NCBI RefSeq assembly: GCF_034522235.1
Contig: NZ_JAXHLN010000003.1
Span: forward strand, 2,046,001 to 2,110,000
Source of the DNA: Thiohalophilus sp.
Lineage (GTDB): Bacteria > Pseudomonadota > Gammaproteobacteria > UBA6429 > Thiohalophilaceae
Direction of reading: 5' to 3'
Length of the DNA stretch: 64,000 nt
Shown here piece by piece: positions 39,998 to 47,919 of the stretch. The number at the start of each line of letters is the position of its first letter. Positions within the stretch are counted from its first letter, which is position 1. Made by a program: the position numbers and the translations under genes. The notes under the pieces were generated by a model that saw nothing but the letters and a program-made list of their open reading frames with translations, ran no database searches and had not been told where the DNA came from.

Positions 39998-40315
39998 TCA
40001 GCAGCAGGACTGGCCACTGGCAGTCGGGGTGCAGCCGCAACTCTCTTCGGACTCTGCTATAACAGCGGTTTTAGCCTGGGCGGATTGCTCGTCGAACGCG
40101 GTATCGAGTTTCTCGACCGCCTCGTCGCGTATATGTCGGGCGATCTCGATCACGGCGTCGATCTGGTGTTCCGGCACGCCTATATCACGCAGCCGCTGCA
40201 ACTGACACTGGCCCATGGCCGGGTGATTGGACGCGATACCGGACGCCAGCGAGACCATGGCGACGATGGATGAGTGCAATTGCGGTTGTTCTTGCATTTG
40301 GGTTTCCTCTTGCAT
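39998..40315 (-). CDS. AhpD/carboxymuconolactone-like protein with Cys-rich tail
   Basis: About 99-105 residues. The helical core (VAMVSLASGIASNHPAMGQC; RDIGVPEHQIDAVIEIARHI) is reminiscent of AhpD-like proteins but lacks the CxxC-x2-H site. The tail ESCGCTPTASGQSCC holds four Cys, suited to binding As(III) or another soft metal. Two in-frame ATGs (40315 and 40297), each with its own AAGAGG, result from an 18-base tandem duplication. Confidence 0.55.
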   Translation of the reverse strand: MQEETQMQEQPQLHSSIVAMVSLASGIASNHPAMGQCQLQRLRDIGVPEHQIDAVIEIARHIRDEAVEKLDTAFDEQSAQAKTAVIAESEESCGCTPTASGQSCC

Positions 40316-40330
40316 TTGGGTTTCCTCTTG
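40295..40330 (-). repeat. 18-base tandem duplication carrying ribosome site and start codon
   Basis: The unit CAAGAGGAAACCCAAATG occurs twice head to tail on the minus strand, giving the Cys-tailed gene two equivalent starts six codons apart. The two units are identical, which suggests a recent slippage event. Confidence 0.85.
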
Positions 40331-40340
40331 CTTGCTTGAA

Positions 40341-40394
40341 TCAGAATGTCGTGTTCACTTGTGCGTGGCCAGCGCGTCGATCCGTGTAACGCAT
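40341..40394 (-). CDS. Possible 17-residue leader peptide
   Basis: MRYTDRRAGHAQVNTTF with a very good ribosome site (AAGGAG, 7 bases before the ATG), between the permease stop and the Cys-tailed gene. It could be a leader or a decayed gene start. Support is only the ribosome site. Confidence 0.3.
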   Translation of the reverse strand: MRYTDRRAGHAQVNTTF

Positions 40395-40412
40395 GGTACG
40401 CTCCTTGTTTGA

Positions 40413-41372
40413 TCAGTGTGCGAACAGGTTGAAGCCCCAGCCCACCAGCATGAAGGCGATGGCCAGCACGCCGGCATACAGCGCCAGCGCCGGCCACCGG
40501 ATCACCTTGCGCAGGATGATCATCTCCGGCAGCGACAACGCGGCAATACTCATCATAAAGGCCAGGGTGGTACCGATGGCCACGCCCTTGCCGAGCATCG
40601 CCTCGGCTACCGGGATCACGCCGGTGGCGTTGGAATACAAGGGCACACCCAGCAACACCGCGCCGGGCACGGCCAGCCAGTTGTCCTTGCCGCCCAGATG
40701 TTCGGTGACCCAGCCTTCGGGCACGTAACCGTGGAACAGCGCGCCCACGGCAATCCCCGCCACCACCCATTTCCACAGGCGGCCGACGATCTCTTTTACC
40801 TCGCTCCAGGCATAGCGATGACGACCCGCAAGTGAGGTCTCGGCTTCGACCTCCGCAGTCTCGCCCATCTGGATCTTCCAGACATAGTCTTCCACCCAGC
40901 GTTCGGGTTTGAAGCGTTCCATGATCATGCCGCCGACATAGGCGACCGTGAGCCCCGCTGCCACGTACATCAGCGTCAGTTTCCAGCCGAGAATACCGAT
41001 CAGGATCACCACGGCGACCTCGTTGATCATCGGGCTGGCGATCAGAAACGAGAAAGTTACCCCCAGGGGCACACCCGCCTCGACGAAACCGATAAACAGC
41101 GGCACCGAGGAGCAGGAACAAAACGGCGTCACCGCGCCCAGGCCCACCGCCGAGGAACGCGCCATCCATTTGGGCTTGCCACGCACGTAGTCACGCACCT
41201 TTTCCGGCGACATCAGCGCGCGCAGCAGGCCCATGATATAGATGATGATCATCAGCATGGCGAAGATCTTCGTCGTATCCATGACGAAAAAATGCAGCGC
41301 CGCACCGGCATGGCTGTCGGCACTCAGGCCGAACCATTGGTAAACAATCAAATCAGCAAGTGCATTAAACAT
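40413..41372 (-). CDS. arsP: ArsP-like permease (COG0701/DUF318)
   Basis: 319-residue membrane protein with eight or more helices. The TPFCSCSSVPLFIGF segment is the conserved Cys motif of the COG0701 permeases, where ArsP uses Cys to export trivalent organoarsenicals. The loop between halves (YVWKIQMGETAEVEAETS) is typical. It begins six bases after acr3. The presence of arsM in the same operon supports export of methylarsenite, but other COG0701 members have other substrates. Confidence 0.7.
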   Translation of the reverse strand: MFNALADLIVYQWFGLSADSHAGAALHFFVMDTTKIFAMLMIIIYIMGLLRALMSPEKVRDYVRGKPKWMARSSAVGLGAVTPFCSCSSVPLFIGFVEAGVPLGVTFSFLIASPMINEVAVVILIGILGWKLTLMYVAAGLTVAYVGGMIMERFKPERWVEDYVWKIQMGETAEVEAETSLAGRHRYAWSEVKEIVGRLWKWVVAGIAVGALFHGYVPEGWVTEHLGGKDNWLAVPGAVLLGVPLYSNATGVIPVAEAMLGKGVAIGTTLAFMMSIAALSLPEMIILRKVIRWPALALYAGVLAIAFMLVGWGFNLFAH

Positions 41373-41377
41373 CGGTA

Positions 41378-42511
41378 TCAGTGCCCTCCGTGCGTATGCA
41401 GGCCGGCCGGGCAACACTGCTCATGCGGGACCACCCCTTCGCGCGACTCGTACCAGTGGCGGCTGCGGTTGACCACCTTGACCACCAGCAGCATCACCGG
41501 TACCTCGATCAACACGCCCACCACGGTGGCCAGGGCGGCACCCGACTGAAAGCCGAATAAGGCAATCGCGGTGGCCACGGCCAGTTCGAAGAAATTGCTC
41601 GCGCCGATCAACGCCGAGGGCCCGGCCACACAGTGTGGCGAACGCACCGCGCGGTTGAGCAGATAGGCGAGCCCCGAATTGAAAAACACCTGAATCAAAA
41701 TCGGCACCGCCAGCAGTGCGATGATCAACGGCTGCGCCAGAATCTGCTCCCCCTGAAAGCCGAACAGCAATACCAGCGTTGCAAGCAATGCAACAAGTGA
41801 GACCGGATGCATAATATTGAGCACCCGCTGCAGACGCAGATAGCCGTGTTCATGGTTCAGCAGCCAGCTGCGCCACAGGTTGGCAATAATCAACGGAATA
41901 ACGATATAAACCAGCACCGACAGCAACAATGTCTCCCACGGCACTGTGATCGCGGACAGGCCGAGCAACAGCGCAACGATCGGCGCGAAGGCGACGATCA
42001 TGATCACATCGTTCAGCGCCACCTGCGACAGCGTAAAGTGCGGCTCGCCGTCGGAAAGATTGCTCCAGACAAACACCATCGCGGTGCAGGGCGCCGCCGC
42101 CAGGATGATCAGCCCGGCGATATAACTGTCGATCTGATCCGCCGGCAGCCAGTCACGAAATAACCAGCCGATGAACAACCAGCCGAGCAAGGCCATGGAA
42201 AACGGCTTCACCGCCCAGTTGACGAACAACGTCACGCCCACGCCGCGCCAGTGTTGCGTCACGCCCTTGAGAGCTCGCAAATCGACTTTCAACAGCATGG
42301 GGATGATCATCAACCAGACCAGCACCGCCACGGGCAGATTGACCCGGGCGATCTCCAGCGCGCCGATGGCCTGAAACGTGTCGGTGAAAAAGTGGCCCAG
42401 ACTGATGCCGACCACAATACACAGAAACACCCAGGCGGTCAGATAACGTTCGAAAAAACCCATCCCGGCGCCGGCGGATTGTTTCGCGGTGGTTTCGCAT
42501 TGTGCACTCAT
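41378..42511 (-). CDS. acr3: Arsenite efflux transporter ACR3
   Basis: 377 residues, ten membrane helices of the bile/arsenite/riboflavin superfamily. Hallmarks: LVWLMIIPMLLKVD, FVNWAVKPFSMALLGW, the essential Cys in LAAAPCTAMVFVWSNLSDG and FELAVATAIALFG. It expels As(III) using proton-motive force. The C-terminus HEQCCPAGLHTHGGH is an unusual Cys/His tail. Overlaps arsC by four bases (ATGA). Confidence 0.93.
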   Translation of the reverse strand: MSAQCETTAKQSAGAGMGFFERYLTAWVFLCIVVGISLGHFFTDTFQAIGALEIARVNLPVAVLVWLMIIPMLLKVDLRALKGVTQHWRGVGVTLFVNWAVKPFSMALLGWLFIGWLFRDWLPADQIDSYIAGLIILAAAPCTAMVFVWSNLSDGEPHFTLSQVALNDVIMIVAFAPIVALLLGLSAITVPWETLLLSVLVYIVIPLIIANLWRSWLLNHEHGYLRLQRVLNIMHPVSLVALLATLVLLFGFQGEQILAQPLIIALLAVPILIQVFFNSGLAYLLNRAVRSPHCVAGPSALIGASNFFELAVATAIALFGFQSGAALATVVGVLIEVPVMLLVVKVVNRSRHWYESREGVVPHEQCCPAGLHTHGGH

Positions 42512-42927
42512 TGTTCCGCCTTGAGACGTTGAATCAGTTCTTCGACCCGCTGGCGAATATCGTCACGAGTCGCGCGAAATACCGACATGATTTCATCCTC
42601 GCTGCCGGTGGCTTTGGCCGGATCATCCAGCGGCCAGTGTTCTTTACGCGTATCGGCCGGTACAACGGGGCAGTGTTCGTCGGCGTGGCCGCAGACCGTC
42701 ACCAGGTAATCGGCACGCTCCAGCATCCCGGAGATCAGTTTGGTGGATTCCTGCGCGGCTATATCGATCCCCGCCTCGGCCATGACCGCGATGGCGCGCG
42801 GGTTCTTGCCATGCGCCTCGATGCCGGCCGACTCGACGGACCACCCTTCAGGCGCAAGGTGTTTCGCCCAGCCTTCGGCGATTTGGGAACGGCAGGAATT
42901 GCCGGTACACAGAAACAACAGATTCAT
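42508..42927 (-). CDS. arsC: Thioredoxin-linked arsenate reductase ArsC
   Basis: 139 residues, LMW-phosphatase fold. P-loop LLFLCTGNSCRSQIAEGWAK with nucleophile Cys8; further Cys in VTVCGHADEHCPV form the disulfide relay of S. aureus-type ArsC. It reduces As(V) to As(III) for ACR3, encoded next with a four-base overlap. All catalytic Cys are intact. Confidence 0.93.
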   Translation of the reverse strand: MNLLFLCTGNSCRSQIAEGWAKHLAPEGWSVESAGIEAHGKNPRAIAVMAEAGIDIAAQESTKLISGMLERADYLVTVCGHADEHCPVVPADTRKEHWPLDDPAKATGSEDEIMSVFRATRDDIRQRVEELIQRLKAEQ

Positions 42928-42967
42928 TCAGTTCTCCCTGGCAAAACAAAAGTGGAAAGGATCAGGA

Positions 42968-43321
42968 TCAACCGCAGCAGGCAATCTCCGGACGATCGGG
43001 CATGGCCGCCAGGGCCGCGCGATCCGCCGCATAAATCCCCTGCCCGGCAATCCCCTCGCTGGTCGCCGTCAACACCTGCTGCGCCCACTCAGGCAAGGCG
43101 TCATGCAACCGGTAATAAACCCACAGCCCCCGGCGGCGGTCGCTGACCACCCCGGCCTGGCGCAACTGGGCCAGGTGGCGGGAAATCATCGGTTGCGACA
43201 CGCCCAGCGCATGGGTCAATTCGCACACGCACAACTCCCCTTCCTGCTGCAGCAGCAGGAGCGCGCGCAACCGCAGGGGGTGGGCCAGGGCGTTGAACAG
43301 GGTGTCGGCGTCAATGGACAT
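42968..43321 (-). CDS. arsR: ArsR-family arsenite-responsive repressor
   Basis: 117 residues, winged helix. The ELCVCELTHALGVSQPMISRHL segment carries the metal-binding CVC motif in the helix before the recognition helix, as in ArsR of plasmid R773. Two more Cys end the protein (EIACCG). Binding As(III) would release it from the operator just upstream (43328-43365). It starts the long ars operon. The ATG at 43321 gives the usual length. Confidence 0.92.
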   Translation of the reverse strand: MSIDADTLFNALAHPLRLRALLLLQQEGELCVCELTHALGVSQPMISRHLAQLRQAGVVSDRRRGLWVYYRLHDALPEWAQQVLTATSEGIAGQGIYAADRAALAAMPDRPEIACCG

Positions 43322-43327
43322 GGTCAG

Positions 43328-43365
43328 AATATACGGCCAATCATATATTCTGTCAACCATATATT
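43328..43365. promoter_or_regulatory. Probable ArsR operator
   Basis: AATATA (43328) and TATATT (to 43349) form an inverted repeat with 10-base spacing, and CATATATT is repeated at 43342 and 43358. The AT-rich block stands just before arsR in otherwise GC-rich DNA, as ArsR/SmtB operators do. Confidence 0.55.
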
Positions 43366-43574
43366 ACTGATTTATGTCATAGATTTCGAGAGTCCGAATG
43401 GGGTTCACAGGTAATCCACCTGACATGCCTGATTGAGGATATAAAGTAAGTGATGCGAAACCAGTACAGTGGTGGGCGCCGGGGTGGAGGTCCCGGCCCG
43501 CGGCGAAGCGGCTGCCGGCAATGGTGTATGGTCTTCGTGATCCCGACAGGATCAGTGCCAATGTGCCAGCCGGC

Positions 43575-44564
43575 TCAACCGCCGGTCATCGCCATGAACC
43601 GGACCACCTGGGACGGTTTTTCGCGAAATTCATGGCGCTGCGGCTTGAGGGTAATCGCGGTACGCAGATGGTCTTTCAGGTCCTCCACACCCGCGCCCCG
43701 GCGCAACACGTCGCGTAACGGGTAGTTGTGCTCCTGGCCGAGACACAGGTGCAGGGTCCCCTCGGCGTTCAGGCGGACCCGGTTGCAGGTGTCGCAAAAA
43801 TGTTGCGACAGGGGCGTGATCAGCCCGATGCGGGTGTCGCTGCCGGCCACCCGATAATAGCGTGCCGGGCCCCCGCCCGGCTGCACATCCGGGGTCAGGG
43901 TAAAGCGCTGCTCGAGGCGCCGCTTGACCGTTTGCAGATCGACGAAATCCTCGAGCGCGTCGCGCCCGGTCGACCCCACGGGCATGGTCTCGATCAGGCG
44001 CAGGGTGAAGCCGCGGGCGGCACAAAAATCGAGCAGGGTTTCGATCTCCTGGTCGTTGACGCCGCGCATGGCCACGGTATTGATCCGGATGGGCGCAAAC
44101 CCCGCCTGCTGCGCCGCCTCGATGCCCCGCAGCACCTTGTGCAATTTGCCGCCGCCGGTCACACGCGCGAAGACCTCCTCGCGCAGGCTGTCCAGGCTGA
44201 CATTGAGGCGCCGCACCCCGGCCTCATACAGCGGGCCCGCCAGTTTGTCCATGCGCGTGCAATTGCTCGATAACGACAGATCCGTCAGCCCCGGCAGTTG
44301 CGCCAGTTGCCCCGCCAGCAGCGGCAGATCGCGGCGCACCAGCGGCTCGCCACCGGTCAGGCGGACCCGCTGCACGCCCAGTTCGGTGAAAGCCTGCACA
44401 ACGCGGGTCATCTCCTCGAAATTCAGCCAGTGATCGGGTTCCCCGAAGTCCCTGAAGCCTTTCGGCAGACAATAGCTGCAGCGCAGATCGCAACGATCGG
44501 TCACCGACAGGCGCAGATAATCAATCCGCCTGCCAAAATTGTCCTCCAGAAATGTCTCACTCAT
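43575..44564 (-). CDS. moaA: GTP 3',8-cyclase MoaA
   Basis: 329-residue radical SAM enzyme for the first step of molybdenum cofactor synthesis. N-terminal CDLRCSYC holds the SAM cluster; the C-terminal cluster Cys are in FCDTCNR and LHLCLG. The end is FMAMTGG, matching the Gly-Gly tail of active MoaA. It starts ten bases after the cytochrome gene, so it is the last gene of the arx operon; its presence would raise cofactor supply when ArxA is made. Confidence 0.95.
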   Translation of the reverse strand: MSETFLEDNFGRRIDYLRLSVTDRCDLRCSYCLPKGFRDFGEPDHWLNFEEMTRVVQAFTELGVQRVRLTGGEPLVRRDLPLLAGQLAQLPGLTDLSLSSNCTRMDKLAGPLYEAGVRRLNVSLDSLREEVFARVTGGGKLHKVLRGIEAAQQAGFAPIRINTVAMRGVNDQEIETLLDFCAARGFTLRLIETMPVGSTGRDALEDFVDLQTVKRRLEQRFTLTPDVQPGGGPARYYRVAGSDTRIGLITPLSQHFCDTCNRVRLNAEGTLHLCLGQEHNYPLRDVLRRGAGVEDLKDHLRTAITLKPQRHEFREKPSQVVRFMAMTGG

Positions 44565-44574
44565 CGCTGTCCCG

Positions 44575-45132
44575 TTATGTTGATGTTGTTGCTGCCCTGT
44601 GCCGGTTGACGCGCCGCCGGTACCAGCGATAACCGCCATAACCAACCCCCGCCAGGCCCAGCGGCAACAGGGCGATCAATCCGTATTCCCCCGGCCGTTG
44701 CCAGCCCTCAAGCGGCTGCTGTTTGGTCAGATAGCCACTGATCACCCGGGCTTCCTTACCGCTCACCGCCGCGCCGTTCAGCCAGCGCATGCGCGCGATA
44801 GTCAGATACCAGCCGGGACGGGTATGCCGTGTCTGCGCCAGCGCCTCCGGCGCATGACACCCCAGGCAACGGCGCTCATACAGGCGCCGCCCCGCGGGTT
44901 GCGCCGCTTCTATTGCCTGGCGACGTTGCCGGGCCGCTTCCCGCTCGGCCTGTTCGGCGGCTTCCCGCCGGCGGGCCGCCTCCCGTTCGGCCGCGATTTC
45001 AGCCCGCAGGCGTTCCCGTTCTTCGGCCGTTGGCGCCCCCTCGCGTGACTGGTACTGCTCCGCATCCATCTCGGCCAGTACCGGCACGGGACTGCATAAC
45101 CAGACCAGCAGGGCGCATGCCCCCCGGGTCAT
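44575..45132 (-). CDS. Cytochrome c with C-terminal membrane anchor
   Basis: 185 residues: signal peptide (LLVWLCSPVPVLA), a charged Ala/Arg/Glu-rich helix (EEREPLRAEIAAEREAARRR-like, about 35-75), one haem motif (RCLGCH), and a C-terminal membrane helix (GLIALLPLGLAGVGYGGY). A GTG one codon before the ATG is also possible. It lies between arxD and moaA and is the likely electron outlet of the Arx enzyme; not part of the first-described arx cluster as I know it. Confidence 0.8.
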   Translation of the reverse strand: MTRGACALLVWLCSPVPVLAEMDAEQYQSREGAPTAEERERLRAEIAAEREAARRREAAEQAEREAARQRRQAIEAAQPAGRRLYERRCLGCHAPEALAQTRHTRPGWYLTIARMRWLNGAAVSGKEARVISGYLTKQQPLEGWQRPGEYGLIALLPLGLAGVGYGGYRWYRRRVNRHRAATTST

Positions 45133-45140
45133 CACGACGG

Positions 45141-45959
45141 TTAGCGTCTTGCTCCGCCAGAACGGATCTTGTGTTGCGGCACTTCCGGGACCTGTAATCG
45201 CGCCAACCCCTCCTGCGCATCACGCTCCGCCACCGGCACCGCCAGATGCGCCGTATCCAGACCCTGGGCCTCGAGCGCCGCGCGGATGGTCTCCAGATCG
45301 GCGGCATCCGGACTGCGCCCGGCATACTGGCGACGCAGGCGCAGGATCTCGTCCTCTTCCTCCACCGGCGCGGGCTGCGGTGCCGGTGCTTCGAGGGCTA
45401 CGACCTTGTCGATCACCTGCGCCAGCGCCAACCAGGGATTGGCCGCCAGCTCGAAGCGGCTTTCGGCCTGGCGCAGATCCTCGTGCAGCAACGGAGCCCA
45501 GCGCTGAACAAAGTCAGCGAGAAACCCGGGCGCATCGCCATCGCCGTCGCCGGCATACAACCGCGCCACGAATTCCAGCTGCACCGCCACATGGTCGGGC
45601 AGATCGGCGAAGGCCTCGTCCCTGGCCAGGCCGAACGCGCGGTAACGTTCGGTGAGACGACGCACCGTGTCACCGTGCAGAGTGCCGTCGATATAGACCC
45701 CGGCATTAATGTTGGGGTGCTCCTCGCCCGGCACCAGAAACAGGCGACTGTAACTCACCAGCAACTCGGGGCCGTCGACACCGGCCAGGCTGTGGCGCAG
45801 CGCGGCCAGTTCCTCGTCGAGCGGGTAATCCAGCTCGCCGGCCAGGGCGGCCAGATCGTCGACCAGTTCCTCCCGCAACGCGGTTTGAAACGCTCTGTCC
45901 GTCGGGGGCAGAAACGCGCGCGCCAGACACAGCCAGAATTCGGCATGGGTTATACTCAT
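45141..45959 (-). CDS. arxD: TorD-family chaperone ArxD
   Basis: 272-residue TorD/DmsD-like chaperone that holds the molybdoenzyme until cofactor insertion and Tat export. The all-helical core contains SYSRLFLVPGEEHPNINAGVYIDG and DHVAVQLEFVARL, typical of this family. A C-terminal extension (about 185-272) with a Pro/Glu linker is longer than usual. It follows arxC by 33 bases, the order of the arxB'ABCD cluster of Alkalilimnicola. Confidence 0.85.
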   Translation of the reverse strand: MSITHAEFWLCLARAFLPPTDRAFQTALREELVDDLAALAGELDYPLDEELAALRHSLAGVDGPELLVSYSRLFLVPGEEHPNINAGVYIDGTLHGDTVRRLTERYRAFGLARDEAFADLPDHVAVQLEFVARLYAGDGDGDAPGFLADFVQRWAPLLHEDLRQAESRFELAANPWLALAQVIDKVVALEAPAPQPAPVEEEDEILRLRRQYAGRSPDAADLETIRAALEAQGLDTAHLAVPVAERDAQEGLARLQVPEVPQHKIRSGGARR

Positions 45960-45992
45960 TCAATTCCCTCCTCAAATCTCAACTGTTGATGC

Positions 45993-47129
45993 TCAGGCCT
46001 GTTTGCACCAGGAAAGATCAAATTTCTTCTCACCCCACACGTAGATAGCATTGGCCAGGAAAATCGCCATTAACAGCAGCATCCACTCAGTGAACGACGG
46101 TGCATAGCTCAGCAGCTCCGGCGCCCAGGCGCCCTTGAACATGGGCACCAGCTGGCCGCCGATGATGTAGTCATAACGGGCGATAAACAGCGAGATCATC
46201 ACCAGCAAGGCCGCCAGTGTCTGGCTGCCCGCATTGCTGCGCAGCCCCGGGCTCAGCATCAACAGCAGCGGCAGCACCAGCCCGGCCCACAGCTCGATAT
46301 GAAACAGCGATGTCCCGGCCAGGTATTGCCAGACCTGCAGCCCCTCGGCATTGCTATAGAGGCCGATGAGCGCCCGCGCCCCGACGAACATCAGGTGCAC
46401 GAAAATCGCCAGGGCAAACACTTTGGGCAACATACCGGTCAGCACATCACGCAGCGGCGCGCTCATGCGCTCCTGACTGAATCCGTGCGCGAGATAGGAA
46501 AAAAAGATCGCAAAGGCCAGGCCGCCGAGCAACGATTCGAAAATGAACGCCACCGGCACATCCCCGCTGGACCAGAACGGACGCATGGTCATCGAGCCAT
46601 ACACTACACCGGCAATCCCGGTCACACCCAGCGCGGCCAGTAACAACAGAATCGCCGAAGTGCGCGCTGCCGCCGGCCACTCGCCGGGTTTGCGCAACAG
46701 ATTGACCGTGATGAGCAACACCACCACATAGGCGATAACAAACATCACCTTCCACCACAACGGCGAAGTGACGGCAAAACTGGTGGGAATTGCCCAGATC
46801 GCGCGCACGGGGTAACCCAGCTCCAGCGCCAGCACCGAAACACCGCCGACCAGCCCGGCCACCGCCAGCCACAGACAGCGGCGTACCAGTGGCTGGCAAT
46901 GCGCGCCGCCGAAGATCAGCATCAGACTGGCAATCATGGCCAGTCCGGTTGAGGTCAGCAGAAAGTAGTCATACACCACGATCGGAAAGGTCCAGTGCAG
47001 ACCCAGATTACTGCCATTGAAGGCCGCGTGCCCCTGGCTGACCAGATTGAACAGCACCAGCGCGGCCGTCACGATCAGGCCGATAATCGCAACGATGAAA
47101 ACAAGATTGGATTTGCTTGTATTGATCAT
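45993..47129 (-). CDS. arxC: NrfD-type membrane subunit ArxC
   Basis: 378 residues with about ten membrane helices (FIVAIIGLIVTAALVLFNLV, YFLLTSTGLAMIASLMLIF and others) of the NrfD/PsrC family. It anchors ArxAB and exchanges electrons with quinone. The gene begins 11 bases after arxB. Family residues for quinone binding cannot be confirmed by eye. Confidence 0.88.
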   Translation of the reverse strand: MINTSKSNLVFIVAIIGLIVTAALVLFNLVSQGHAAFNGSNLGLHWTFPIVVYDYFLLTSTGLAMIASLMLIFGGAHCQPLVRRCLWLAVAGLVGGVSVLALELGYPVRAIWAIPTSFAVTSPLWWKVMFVIAYVVVLLITVNLLRKPGEWPAAARTSAILLLLAALGVTGIAGVVYGSMTMRPFWSSGDVPVAFIFESLLGGLAFAIFFSYLAHGFSQERMSAPLRDVLTGMLPKVFALAIFVHLMFVGARALIGLYSNAEGLQVWQYLAGTSLFHIELWAGLVLPLLLMLSPGLRSNAGSQTLAALLVMISLFIARYDYIIGGQLVPMFKGAWAPELLSYAPSFTEWMLLLMAIFLANAIYVWGEKKFDLSWCKQA

Positions 47130-47140
47130 GATAACGCCCC

Positions 47141-47899
47141 TCAGGATTTGTCTTTCATGCTGCGCAGACCGGGCACGGCAGCGGCCGCCCCGCCACTCAG
47201 GTAATACACCTGGGGCTTGTTGCCGGTCTCTTCTTTCAAACGCACTCCGCGTTTATCGGCGATCAGCTTGTTGACGTAGCTTTCCGGATTATCCAGATCG
47301 CCGAAGAACCGCGCCTTGGGCGCACAGACCCGCACGCAGCCGGGAACATATTCTTTCAGCTCGGGAATATCCTCATCGAGATCGGCCACGCCCTCGGGCG
47401 CTTTGGACACCTTGTGATAACAGAACGTGCACTTGGACACCACGCCATGCGGCTGAATACCAATACCCCGCGAGGGATCGTCCTGCGGTCCTTTATACGG
47501 CGGATCCCATTGCCGATCGTCCTTCGCCGGAAACACGTCGCGAATATCCGGCTGGACCACGGCTTTCTCGTCGGTAAAGAAGCGTACGCCGTACGGACAG
47601 GCAACCTGGCAATATTTGCAACCGATGCACTTGTTCCAGTCGATCAGCACGAAGCCGCCCTCCGGATCCTTGTAGGTCGCCCTGGTCGGACAGACCGAGA
47701 CACAGGACGGGTTTTCGCAATGAAAACACGGGCGCGGAAACCACTTCATGCTGACGTTCGGATAAGTCCCCTCGGTATAGAACAGCACGTCCTGCCAGTT
47801 TTCGCCGGGCAACCGGTTGTTTTCCATGGCGCACGCCGTGGTGCAGGCCTGGCAACCGGTACATTTATCCAGGTCAATGACCATTCCCCATTTTGCCAT
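47141..47899 (-). CDS. arxB: Four-cluster ferredoxin subunit ArxB
   Basis: 252 residues, DmsB/NrfC type. Four Cys groups: CTGCQACTTAC, CFHCENPSCVSVCP, CIGCKYCQVACP and CTFCYHKV...CVRVC, able to bind four [4Fe-4S] clusters that wire ArxA to ArxC. I chose the second ATG (47899) because AAGGAG stands 8 bases before it but only 2 before the first. Confidence 0.92.
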   Translation of the reverse strand: MAKWGMVIDLDKCTGCQACTTACAMENNRLPGENWQDVLFYTEGTYPNVSMKWFPRPCFHCENPSCVSVCPTRATYKDPEGGFVLIDWNKCIGCKYCQVACPYGVRFFTDEKAVVQPDIRDVFPAKDDRQWDPPYKGPQDDPSRGIGIQPHGVVSKCTFCYHKVSKAPEGVADLDEDIPELKEYVPGCVRVCAPKARFFGDLDNPESYVNKLIADKRGVRLKEETGNKPQVYYLSGGAAAAVPGLRSMKDKS

Positions 47900-47919
47900 C
47901 GTCATATCTCCTTAACTTG

